64,000 nt of DNA from positions 9,095,001 to 9,159,000 of the forward strand of contig WPIO01000006.1 of NCBI GenBank assembly GCA_009760855.2, given 5' to 3'. The notes beneath the pieces are model-generated. The model worked only from the letters and a program-made list of their open reading frames with translations, ran no database searches and was not told the DNA's origin. A program made the translations under genes and the position numbers. The first letter of the stretch is position 1. Each line of letters opens with the position of its first letter. This document shows positions 22,625 through 31,481 of this stretch, piece after piece. The DNA comes from Cristatella mucedo (Eukaryota > Bryozoa > Phylactolaemata > Cristatellidae).

Positions 22625-23585
22625 ACTTCTTCAAAATCAGGTGGACTACCGATTGAAGTATCACTAGATAATATTACAGGTGTTGAAGTTGTAATATCAG
22701 GTGAAGTTTCATCAGGTGGTATTGTGTCAGGTTTGTTCCAGAAATAAGACCTTGAGCAGTAAAGTAAGATGTATTAACAAAATTAGGATATATAATATTA
22801 ATTGATCTTGAATCTGAAAAATTTACTCCATTAACTAATAAAATCTCAATAACATCATCATCATTTGGAGTTATAATACTTTGATAATTTAAAACAGGAT
22901 AAATGACATCAAGTAAAATTACTTTTGTTTTTGGTTTATCAATTTTAAAATTAATTAAAGAATTAATTAATAATAGCATGTAATTATTTTCAACACCATA
23001 ATAATGTTTAATCCCAAGTAAATTAGTTGAATAAAATTTTGGAGAGTAAAATTTATAGATGTATCTTAAAACTACAATATCACCATCATTTACAATTACA
23101 GTATACTTGCTTTGCATATCTAAGGCTCCATTAACTACTCCACCATTTACACTAAGAAAGTTTGCATCCATATAAGCTTTATTATGAACATCATTATCAT
23201 CACTAGGCATAGTATTAATTTTAATACCACCAGTTACAGTTAAATTTCCATTAATTGTTCCACCAGCAATTGGTAATTTCGTATCAGCATAATCTTTTGT
23301 TGCAGCATCACTAGGATTAATAGGATTAGCAAGATCTACTATTCTGTAATTATTCATATTAATATCTCCATCAGAAGTAGTTGATCTAGACACCTTTGTA
23401 ACAAAGTTTGTATCTATATACTTCATGTTTACAGCATCTGCAACATCAACAGGATCACCAAGATTCTTAATCAGATTACCATTCATACTTAGATTACCAT
23501 TAAGTATATCACCACTCTTTCTAATATATTTCTTTGAATTACTTCCTTTTTTATATAGCCTAACATTTCTATACAATACTAACAT
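22621..23585 (-). pseudogene. phage-fibre-like repeat protein 1
   Basis: 303 open codons on the minus strand behind TATATAGATTTTC (start 23,585). It contains repeats of the type seen in phage tail fibres: DPVDVADAVNMKYIDTNF, NPINPSDAATKDYADTKL and MPSDDNDVHNKAYMDANFL, alternating with strand-rich spacers (DGDINMNNYRI, GGTINGNLTVTGG). The likely product is a trimeric beta-structured virion fibre or spike. Near 22,730 the frame shifts to an acidic Pro/Thr/Ser tail ending at TAA 22,621-22,623. Host-receptor binding is an inference only. Confidence 0.6.
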
Positions 23586-23664
23586 GAAAATCTATATAAC
23601 TAATTCTACTTGCGACTGTAAACGCATCAATAGCATAAGTGCAACGTCCATCAATATTAATTAA

Positions 23665-24438
23665 TTAAACTATAGTACCACTAACACTGCAAGTATTATC
23701 ACAAGTCAACTCTAAATAAGAATTAGTTTTATCAGTTGCATACATAATATTAGATATCATACTAAAATTAGGTAAACTACCAGGAAATAATGTTTTAAGG
23801 TTAGTTATAAATCCTAACGTTCTTCCTGTTTCTTGTTGTATAATTGGCATGTCACCTGGTGTATATTGTTGCAATGAAAAACTTGACCCACTACTACCAC
23901 TAGCAGTAATATTCAAACCTGACATGTCAAGTTTAAATAAAGTAGGATAAGTATTAGAACTTAATCCTAAATATCTAAATCCTCCTTGTTTACTACTATC
24001 AACATATTGTTTTGTTACAACATCAGAGTCTTTTACATTTATAATACTCTTTTTTCTCATATCAATACTTGCCATTGCTTTACCTTGAAACACTTGTGTC
24101 ATACTTTTCAATAATACATAGTCTATTACTTTATGAGCTCTTAGATCTGAATAAACAGTTCCATCAGCAGAATTACCTGATATACCATAAACATTCTGAG
24201 AATTAAGTTGTGGCATCATTTTTGCTCCAGTCTTTGGAAGCAATCCCGATAAGGCTGATACTGTTGCTAATTCACCAGCAGCATTAGAAATAACACTACC
24301 ACCAACATTTGAACTAAGTTTATAATCTAATCTTATTGCATCACCATCATTAACAGGATAACCTAAGTTACTTACTTTAGTATTATTTGCATTAAGATCA
24401 GTATACACAATTCCAATAATCTTAGATACTTTTTTCAT
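23665..24438 (-). CDS. phage-fibre-like repeat protein 2
   Basis: An intact ORF of 257 codons starting MKKVSKIIGIVY. It has the same fibre signatures as its neighbour: YPVNDGDAIRLDYKLSSN near the N-terminus and DSDVVTKQYVDSSKQGG in the middle, then a Ser/Gly-rich strand region and a C-terminal CDNTCSVSGTIV. Its start faces the plus-strand gene at 24,451 across only 12 bases. It is one of the few undamaged genes of the element. Probably a virion fibre or attachment component. Confidence 0.6.
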   Translation of the reverse strand: MKKVSKIIGIVYTDLNANNTKVSNLGYPVNDGDAIRLDYKLSSNVGGSVISNAAGELATVSALSGLLPKTGAKMMPQLNSQNVYGISGNSADGTVYSDLRAHKVIDYVLLKSMTQVFQGKAMASIDMRKKSIINVKDSDVVTKQYVDSSKQGGFRYLGLSSNTYPTLFKLDMSGLNITASGSSGSSFSLQQYTPGDMPIIQQETGRTLGFITNLKTLFPGSLPNFSMISNIMYATDKTNSYLELTCDNTCSVSGTIV

Positions 24439-24450
24439 TACTGATAATAT

Positions 24451-24935
24451 ATGGAGAATAGAAAAGGTAAAGGAGTTGCTGAAGATATATGCGAAGGAGT
24501 TAGTACAGCCTAATAAGTAGTATCAGATGTAACAACTGCAACAGAAGTAGGATCAAAAACACTGATAAAAGTAGCCCCTAAAATTGCAATGAAACTGTCA
24601 CTACAAGCCTCAAACAAAATAGCAAAGATAGTTCCAAAAGTATTACTCTCATTTAAAGTTATTGGAGGCTTCACTAAAGCTCTAAGAGGTTTTTCTGTTA
24701 GGTGTTACAGGGATTGTTGATCTCGGTCTATTTTTAAAAGAAATTGTAGATGATATTGCTTCAGTAAAGTATGGTAATGTGTTTTAGAAGACTACGGCAG
24801 AAAAAAAGAAGGGTTGACAAAAATGGTTGCTTCACTGAAGATTGGTTTTTACATCAATGAAATACTATTAGAAGTAGAAAAGTCAAATAGTGATTGGTAT
24901 TTAGATCCTAGTAAATTTTTAAGTGAAATTTTAAT
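24451..24935 (+). pseudogene. hypothetical protein, N-terminal part, with tandem TAA stops
   Basis: ATG 24,451 (MENRKGKGVAED) follows GATAATAT. Two consecutive TAA codons near 24,512 and frameshifts near 24,705 and 24,790 break it. Frames downstream (LFLKEIVDDIASVKYG; KIGFYINEILLEVEKS) run towards the next entry, so the two may once have been a single protein of about 365 residues. Family unknown. Confidence 0.4.
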
Positions 24936-24941
24936 GAGGAA

Positions 24942-25553
24942 TTGACTTGGAGCGCTGAAAAATTAGATCCAATCGCTTGGAAAAAGAACTTTTTAGAAGT
25001 GAGAGGAGGGATATTACCTGCTATTCCTGCAATAATAGCTAGTATAGCAAGTGTAATAGGTACAGTTGGATTAGTTGTTTCAGTAGCTGTTTCTGTTGCT
25101 AGTCTAATAAAGAAGATAATTGATACAGCAATGTATACAGCAAAATCGCCACCTATGAACACACATGAGCAAAGAATGAATACTTTAAGTTTACAGAGCG
25201 AACGACTAAAGAATGCTATTACGAATATTCATAATATGATAGAACTGTTAGATCGTGGAGTAGATATTGATTTGAGTGAAAGGGTTCAGAATAGTAAGGT
25301 AAATAGTAGATTGAATTACCTTAAACAAGGAAAGAAATTATTTGAGGAGTCAGGAGTTGATTATTCACCAGAACTAAAGAAAGAAATTAAGAAAATAGAA
25401 ACTTCAACTGTTGCTGCTAAAAAGACCTGTAATTATCAAGCAGAGAGTGCACTTTTGCTAGCAAATCTATTTGCACAAGGTAAATCACAAGAAGAAATAC
25501 ATTCAGAAATACTAAAATTAAGAGATGAGTTGAAACGCAGATGTAAGAATTAA
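24942..25553 (+). CDS. hypothetical membrane/coiled-coil protein of the virus-like element
   Basis: 203 open codons. Residues about 25-60 form a long hydrophobic stretch (AIPAIIASIASVIGTVGLVVS, then SVASLIKKIID), followed by a charged helical region with heptad-like spacing and a Lys/Arg-rich end (RDELKRRCKN). It may be a membrane-active virion or envelope-associated protein. The TAA stop overlaps, base for base, a TAA on the other strand at the end of the HNH gene read through its TGA. Confidence 0.55.
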   Translation: MTWSAEKLDPIAWKKNFLEVRGGILPAIPAIIASIASVIGTVGLVVSVAVSVASLIKKIIDTAMYTAKSPPMNTHEQRMNTLSLQSERLKNAITNIHNMIELLDRGVDIDLSERVQNSKVNSRLNYLKQGKKLFEESGVDYSPELKKEIKKIETSTVAAKKTCNYQAESALLLANLFAQGKSQEEIHSEILKLRDELKRRCKN

Positions 25554-25609
25554 TAGTCATTGTAACGAACAAGTTTATTATCATCTGTAAGTGTATATGT
25601 AAAATTAAG

Positions 25610-26116
25610 TCAAGCAAAATGTAAATGCAAACGAATTGCTTCAAGGTCTCCAACAGTCACCGCCTCCTCAGGATCATCATTTAAGCCCAAATGGTATACA
25701 TGTTTTTCTATTCGAATAGCTGATTGCCATTTGTTTAATTTGTTATTCCAACAAACTCCTATAAAACCACTTGTATTTTCCTTTCGTTTTTCTTTATTTC
25801 TTTGGTTTCCAGAAACAGTAGCTAATCTTAGATTGCTTATTCTATTATCTAATTTATCTAAATTGATGTGATCAATTTGAAAGACTGGCATTTCTTTGGT
25901 AATAATAAGCCATACAAAGCGATGGGCCTGATATATTTTTCCATCAATTTTAATTTCCCTATATCCATGGTGGTTAATTGTTCCTGCTTTATCTTCTGGA
26001 GCAATGCAACCACGAGATGTTTTCCAGGTAAGTTTTCCAGTTATTGCATTATAATCCAAAAGTTCCATAACTCTCTCTCTCTCTCTAAAAGCACTAACAT
26101 CATTATCCAATGACAT
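25610..26116 (-). CDS. HNH endonuclease (homing-type)
   Basis: About 168 residues from MSLDND. Layout is that of phage-type HNH homing nucleases: LDYNAITGKLTWK, an AGTINHHGYREIKIDGK strand pair, YQAHRFVWL, the HNH core IDHINLDKLDNRISNLR with the following NQRNK, and a C-terminal GFIGVCWNNKLNKWQSAI / HLGLNDDPEEAV DNA-binding segment. It cuts DNA and may spread itself or nick the genome. A short (CT)n run in the plus strand (26,071-26,086) encodes an RERER stretch near the N-terminus. The first stop is TGA at 25,610-25,612; the frame stays open beyond it to TAA at 25,550. Confidence 0.85.
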   Translation of the reverse strand: MSLDNDVSAFRERERVMELLDYNAITGKLTWKTSRGCIAPEDKAGTINHHGYREIKIDGKIYQAHRFVWLIITKEMPVFQIDHINLDKLDNRISNLRLATVSGNQRNKEKRKENTSGFIGVCWNNKLNKWQSAIRIEKHVYHLGLNDDPEEAVTVGDLEAIRLHLHFA

Positions 26117-26159
26117 TATATTCAATGTTTTTCATCTGTTTAAAATAATTAAGTATATA

Positions 26160-26217
26160 TTATAGAAATGCAATATAACGAAATAAAATTATAGAAATTC
26201 AATATAACGAAATAAAG
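26160..26217 (+). repeat. 29-bp tandem duplication of a gene start
   Basis: The unit TTATAGAAATGCAATATAAC... (26,160-26,188) is repeated at 26,189-26,217 with ATG changed to ATT and one end change. It duplicates the TATTATAGAAATG start region of the PLA2-like gene. Confidence 0.9.
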
Positions 26218-26960
26218 CTTGCTCTATCTGAACATCAAATAAAAAGAATTCACAAATCAACTGAACCGATTTCAATCCGACTTAAGCATTCTGATTTAAC
26301 AGGTACTTTTCCTATTCTTGTTACTAATACTCAACTAAAAAGAATAGAAGCAATGGTATTGGATTACAATTGAATCTTAGTTAACAACTAAAAGCAAATA
26401 GAAGACAAGGTTCGGGTATTTTTGACTTTATTAACAAGTTGACTGGGAACCTTGAAATGCATATGCCATCTTCCATCAAACGTAAAATCTGAATTTGTTC
26501 CAAATGAAAGTTTTAATAATACTAATAAATATAGTTATGTGGGCCCGGGAACTAAATTTACTCAAAGAATGGAATAGGGCTTCCAAGGGGTCAATGATTT
26601 GGATACTCGTGCGCTTATCCATGATCATACATACAATGAGACAAGTTCTATGCCAGAACCTAGACGAACAGAGATACGAAATTTATCTGATCTGGTACTT
26701 GCAGAGAGTGCTGCTTGGATTGCTCTTGATGCACGTCAGCCTTCTTATGTACGTGAAGACGCGAAAACCGTTGCAGCAATTATGGCAGCGAAAGCAAAAT
26801 TAGGTTTGGGTATTGTGGTATGTTGAATGATTCATTTGCGACTGATTTCTTAAAAGATAAAGTTAGCAATCCTGCAAGTCTAAATAAGATAAAGAATTAC
26901 GCCCGTGGAATTGTTGATAGGATGTTAGATTTTACTAGAAAAAAGATTAAAAAAATGTAA
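26168..26960 (+). pseudogene. phospholipase A2-like virion protein (broken)
   Basis: The region begins with SEHQIKRIHK and SIRLKHSDL, a small basic motif reminiscent of Polinton minor virion proteins. It then has GIFDFINKLTG and a PLA2-like core: YVGPGTKFTQRM (the Ca-binding-loop type G-P-G), LDTRALIHDHTY with the catalytic His-Asp pair (codons 26,620-26,625), a helix with RNLSDLVLAESAAW, and DARQPSYVREDAKTVAA. Such domains in parvoviruses and relatives attack endosomal membranes during entry. An in-frame TAG is at 26,575, and frameshifts or stops lie near 26,373-26,400 and 26,490 and at 26,826. It ends KKM with TAA. The Cys expected before GPG in many relatives is absent. Confidence 0.65.
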
Positions 26961-27065
26961 CTAATCTAATTTTTATTTTTTTTTAATGTCATGTGTATTT
27001 TTGTTTTGTTTATTGTTTTTTATCTAATACGCAGCAGGATTGAATTCACCTCTTTTAAAAACGTT

Positions 27066-27601
27066 TTAAACTTTAACTTGATCTAGTTTAATTCTAATAT
27101 TAAGCCTTTCTTCAGAATTATAAGTATCTTTAGTTACATAACCACCATCAAGACTTCCTGTAACAGCACAGTCATTATCAAGTTTTTGAATTACATCAGT
27201 AATACTACTAAACTTCATTTGTTTGTTCTTTTGATCACAGAATATACTTGGTTTACTACCAAATGCAATTCTTATACCAATAGTTGAACGTTGAAAAAAT
27301 CGTATCCACTGTATTCAAGTTTCATATTTGCTCTATTAGTAATATCTTCTAGAGCTGGTCTCATATCTTCACTGATATAGATCTACGCATTGAAGTAAGG
27401 TTTAGAATCTGTAGTAATTTTCTCTTCAATATGGACACAAGCTGGTTTTCCTTTTGGGATGACAACAGAAGAATTTTCAAGTACAACAAATTTTTTACTA
27501 TCCATTTCTATTCAAGGAAAAGAAAATGTTTTAATTAAATTAATAATTGCATTTTCGATCCAAAATCTGTTACTTGCATTAGTTTTAGAAAGATTAGACA
27601 T
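27066..27601 (-). pseudogene. hypothetical protein of the virus-like element
   Basis: The start is either ATG 27,599-27,601 (MSNLSKTNASNRFW), which needs readthrough of TGA at 27,512-27,514, or ATG 27,503-27,505 (MDSKKFVVLENSS). The longer frame looks protein-like on both sides of the TGA. A TAG near 27,390 and a frameshift near 27,300 follow; the end (GGYVTKDTYNSEERLNIRIK) reaches TAA at 27,066-27,068. It overlaps the 3' end of the protease gene. No family is recognised. Confidence 0.45.
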
Positions 27602-27995
27602 CTTCTTCCACAATCTGTTTACTTATATTCTTGTAGCTTAAATGTCTGAAAGCTTGGTATAACACCAAAATAATTTATTACTTCTGGCATTTGTGGAGCT
27701 CCAGATGAATCAAAGTAAAAAAATTGTTTACCTTCTTTTTTTAATGCTACCCAGTGATATATTGCAAGATCAGATTCTCCTGCATTTACAAATAAGACAT
27801 TCGTTTTCTAGTGGCTTTGTTAAGTCATCTCTTGCAATGATGAAGTTTCTTATATCTAATTCTTTTATATAATTATTTATTTCTAGATCTGTTAGTGGTG
27901 TTGATTTTACTTTGTTTTAGTTTTTCGATAGTCTTTTTAAGTTCTGCAAGTATTTTTTTGCTTATTTTTCAATCCAGTTCCAAGTCTTCTACCAT
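27548..27995 (-). pseudogene. adenovirus-type maturation cysteine protease (broken)
   Basis: The Ulp1/adenain-like fold is recognisable from PLTDLEINNYIKEL at the N-terminus, HWVALKK with the catalytic His (codon 27,754-27,756), YFDSSGAPQMPE with the Asp (27,709-27,711), and DCGRRCLIF with the nucleophile Cys (27,610-27,612). These enzymes cleave capsid precursors during virion maturation. An in-frame TAA stands just before TDCG where relatives have the oxyanion-hole Gln region. A frameshift near 27,810 and stops near the start complete the damage. The context, next to the ATPase and capsid genes, fits the Polinton morphogenesis block. Confidence 0.75.
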
Positions 27996-28028
27996 GAGAT
28001 AGGACTCCTGTTCCAAGTCTTCTACCAT

Positions 28029-28554
28029 GACAAAGAACTCTGATACATGCACAATAATTGCTTCAAGTTTAGATCAAAAGTGATATCGTGGACTTGCGCC
28101 AATGACTAAAGATAATCCTGCTTATGTTTAAGTTAATGGAATTGATTCTATGCCGAAAGTTGATTCTTACAAGAATTGTAAGAATGTTGTTGTACTAGAT
28201 GATTTGATGACAGAAGATCAATCTAAGATCTTAGATTATTTTACTCATGGTAGACATAAAGGATTAACCATATTTTATCTTGATCAAGGATTTACTAATA
28301 TTCCTAGAAGAGAAATAAGAAACAATATAAACATGATTATAATCTTTAAACAAAATAATACTGATATAGAATATATTCGTGATTCTTATGTCGGTGATAT
28401 TGATAAGAGACAGTTCAAAGAATTGGTTAATTCTTGTACAAGAAATAGATTTGGATATCGTGTTATTAACTTAACTAAAACAGAAACAGAAGGAAGATTT
28501 TGGTCTGTTGATAGTACAGGAAAACAATTAAAAACTATTTTTAATTGTATATAG
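28029..28554 (+). pseudogene. A32-like genome-packaging ATPase, N-terminally truncated
   Basis: The C-terminal two thirds of an FtsK/HerA-type packaging ATPase: Walker B NVVVLDDLMTE, FTHGRHKGLTIFYLDQGF (sensor region), IPRREIRNNINMIIIFKQN. It would pump DNA into the capsid. The frame is open from 28,150 and extends upstream to about 28,029 across TGA 28,081 and TAA 28,129. No Walker A (GxxGxGKS/T) is visible; a 20-base tandem duplication (27,978-27,997 and 28,011-28,030) lies where it should be. Its TAG stop (28,552-28,554) is part of the TATATAG motif of the next gene. Confidence 0.8.
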
Positions 28555-28558
28555 GAAA

Positions 28559-28855
28559 ATGATTAATGGAAAGATTTACGCAATTCCGAATAAGCCTTAT
28601 AAAAAAGTGTTCAGGAAGCAACTGACCTACAAAATAAACTTATAAACTTAAAAGAGTTACGTGTTGCTACTATACTTGATAATAGTCAAGAAATACAAAG
28701 AATTGAAGGAGAAATGATTGCAAGAGATAGAGCAGAACATGAATTAAATGAACGTGCATTAGAGAAATCAACTGATAATTCAGGTAATGTTGTTATTGAT
28801 AAACTAAGAAAAATTAGACCTAAACTTGCAATTAAAAATGGAACAAAGTGAACAG
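28559..28855 (+). pseudogene. hypothetical protein of the virus-like element (one frameshift)
   Basis: ATG 28,559 (MINGKIYAIPNKPYKK) directly follows TATATAGGAA. A frameshift in the A-run near 28,605 moves to a frame with a Glu/Lys-rich helix (LINLKELRVATILDNSQEI; ARDRAEHELNERALEK). A TGA near 28,848 ends it unless read through. It overlaps the next gene. Unknown family. Confidence 0.4.
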
Positions 28856-29197
28856 ATGAAAAAAGAATCGGATCAAAAAGCACCTGCAGATATTTCTAGT
28901 GTTGTGAAAAATGGATTTGCTGCCATAGCAGAAGGAAAATATAAAAAAGCGATTAATATTGCAAATCAAGCAAAGGCACATGCAGCTAATCCAGAAGTAT
29001 GAAGTACTATTGATGAACTTCAGAAAGGAATTTCAGATCAACTTAATGTTAATCCTTCTACTGGTATGAGACCTAAGAAAAAGGCAAAAGAAAAAGATGT
29101 CGAATCTCTTGCAATTTCTCTACCAATTAAACCACCTGAAGGACAAACTAAAAAAGAAGTTATTTGTGAACTTTCAAAAGGTAAAATAACTAAATAA
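28838..29197 (+). pseudogene. Lys/Ala-rich hypothetical protein (one TGA)
   Basis: The frame starts MEQSEQMKKESDQK and ends KGKITK with TAA. It is interrupted once by TGA at 29,000-29,002 (NPEV-stop-STIDEL), where Trp would fit. The middle is Ala/Lys-rich and the end has KKKAKEKD. It may be a DNA-condensing core protein by composition only. Confidence 0.45.
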
Positions 29198-29199
29198 AA

Positions 29200-29562
29200 A
29201 TGAGAAAAACTCTAAATAATCTTAATGAAAGTAATAAAGAATTATTTGAAGGATCTCTTTTCAATATCTTTACATAATTACACTCTAAATCGAAAAGAAC
29301 AAAAGCAGAAGATAGGCTTGTCAACTATCTTGGATCAATGTTTAAACCAGAAACAACAGTTCAAGAAATAGAATTAATTCCATTAGTTGTAACTAGTGAA
29401 AAAGAAGTTTTTGATAAGATAGATTTATGGTTGCGTGAACTTGCTGCTGGAAATATAGGAGCTGTAAATTCTATTAGTGTTGCTGTTGATTATCTTGCTT
29501 GTTCTAGAGAAGTTCCTAAGTCTTATGTTGCAAAGATAAATAAACTTGTATATGATATATAG
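29200..29562 (+). pseudogene. hypothetical protein of the virus-like element (one TAA)
   Basis: ATG 29,200 (MRKTLNNLNESNKEL). TAA at 29,275-29,277 is the only break (NIFT-stop-LHSKSK, Gln would fit). The remainder is a helical protein ending VAKINKLVYDI. Its stop TAG (29,560-29,562) is the end of the TATATAG motif that precedes the next ATG by two bases. Confidence 0.45.
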
Positions 29563-29564
29563 AA

Positions 29565-30848
29565 ATGAGTGATATTTTTAAAGTTGTACACGATTTCTTT
29601 AAAAGTTTTGAAGGATTTAAGAAAAGTATTCAAGCAGGAAAAGGTTATATATTTAATGTAAGTGGAACAACTAACCTAATCAAAGTACATACAAATGATC
29701 CAATTAAATTAGGAAACAAAAAGTTCAAGATATGTTTTAAGAAGTTCCGTGGAATTAACTCTATAAAAATATAACTACTTCTAATAACACTTTTGCTTAT
29801 AGAGTAGCAGGAGGATCAGAACAAACAATAACAATAAGACCTGGAATGTATACTGCTATTACAGATTATATTAATATTGGTATTGCAGATATAATTAATA
29901 ATTCAATTACACAATCTAGAGCTGCAACTGATAAGTTAGTTTTTGGTGTTGATACTGCTACTTCTAGTTCATGGATTGAAATGCCTATTGGTTGGACATT
30001 TCTTTCTGGTAAGTCGACTATTTCTAGTATACTTGGTTTTAGTAGTGATGCTTGGATGAACTGGATCTGATTCAGGATATAATAAAATTGGTTTATGTAC
30101 CGTAGAGTTTACTTATATAAATACAATTATATCAAATATTGTTGCTGGAGTAAATGGCAAACTTTGGTTGAGATATAAATTAGAAGACTTAATAAGTTCA
30201 TCAATTACTATTCCTCCTGGATAGTATGATAGTACTAAAATTGTTTCAACTATTAATAATGCTTTAACTTCTTCAAGTGCTTTTTACGATACTAGTAAAA
30301 AATGATCATCAGGAATAAAATTTAGTGTTGAAACTGACGACAAAATAATTATGCAGGTAGTAATTAATTTTGTTGTTCTGCTTGGAAGTAACGCTGCTGA
30401 TGCTATACAAACAATTGGAGATACATTAGGTTTCAATTCAAATCAACAAGGAACATTTGACGGTAGTCATGTAGGTGGAACACCATAAGAAACAATAGAA
30501 AAAGCAATGTATTTTACTGGTATTTATAAAGCATGGAATAAAATGGTATTTCCAGATAATCAAGGAATTACATGGATTAGTGTAGATTGTGATTTAGTTG
30601 ATCAATTTAAGAATTATATAGAAAGAAGAAAAGGATATTTAGAGCAATCTTCATCTTTATATGTTATTGATATTGATTATATTAATCCTGGAGATAAGGT
30701 TGATCTACATATTCCTAATATATTTTATTTACCAAAACGTAGTGATATAGATTCAATAAGTGCATTTAAAAGAAGTCTAAGCGATCAAAATGAAAATCCA
30801 GTAAATATCATTACTGATGTAGTTGCAACAATAGAAATTTCAAAGTAA
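29565..30848 (+). pseudogene. penton-like minor capsid protein candidate, with internal repeat
   Basis: About 425 codons in three frames. After an N-terminal region (MSDIFKVVHDFF) come two similar modules. The first has ITIRPGMY...SILGFSSD (29,830-30,060) and the second ITIPPG-stop-YDS...DTLGFNSNQQG (30,205-30,450). The pattern 'I-P-G-x-Y ... I-N ... L-G-F' is familiar from capsid proteins of Polinton-type viruses. A C-terminal domain (30,507-30,848) follows. Breaks are frameshifts near 29,765 and 30,062, and TAG at about 30,222, TGA at 30,302 and TAA at 30,486. Penton identity is inferred from position between ATPase and MCP and from the module pattern. Confidence 0.5.
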
Positions 30849-30857
30849 TATAGAGCA

Positions 30858-31456
30858 ATGGGTAGCTATGCGAGAGTTGGTCATGGTAGAATACATGGAG
30901 TTAAATACCATAGATATGGATTGTTAGATAAAGTAATTGATGGTGTCGCTAAAGTAGCACCTTTGGTAACTGGATTAACTAGTACAGGCATGACAATTGC
31001 TAACAAAGGTATTGAAATGCATCAAGCAAGAAAACTGATTGAACTACAAACAAAGAAAGAAAATATAGATCAGAAATACGCTAACAAACGTTGGGATATG
31101 GATGATAGAATTGAAGAAGAAAAAAGAAAGAAAGAACTTGAAAATGAACTTGAGAAAAGAAAAAAGAAGATTATGATAGAAAGATAAAAGAGATGGATCT
31201 TGAGATTGAACGTGCTATGCTTGAAAAACTTTAACCAAAATCTAAAAAAAGTCGTAAGGCAATGATAGAAGAGGAAGCTGAAGTAGAAGACTATTCAGAG
31301 ACTCTTAAAGAAAATGATCAAAAACCGTATAAAGAAATAGAAAAAGTAATTAAAGAGAAAGCTGTTGTACCAGTTGAAAGAACTAGACCTGATGGTTATG
31401 GTGGGGGTATGAGGAGAAAAATAGGAGCTGGTTTATATATTCAAAGTAGAAATTAA
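30858..31456 (+). pseudogene. pVI-like small virion protein candidate
   Basis: ATG 30,858 follows TAATATAGAGCA. The N-terminus (GRIHGVKYHRYGLLDKVIDGVAKV) is amphipathic. A long Lys/Glu-rich coiled coil follows (DDRIEEEKRKKELENELE), and the end is Gly/Arg-rich (GGGMRRKIGAGLYIQSRN). Frame breaks lie near 31,185 and at a TAA near 31,233. An amphipathic N-terminus in a gene just before MCP resembles adenovirus pVI-type cement proteins, but sequence identity to that family was not established. Confidence 0.4.
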
Positions 31457-31481
31457 TTTTTAGTTTTTATATAGAGAAGAA

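Noticed and set aside
26495-26803. 102-codon ORF over the PLA2-like gene
   Set aside because: It is an out-of-frame shadow; the adjacent frame has the GPGTK and HD motifs.
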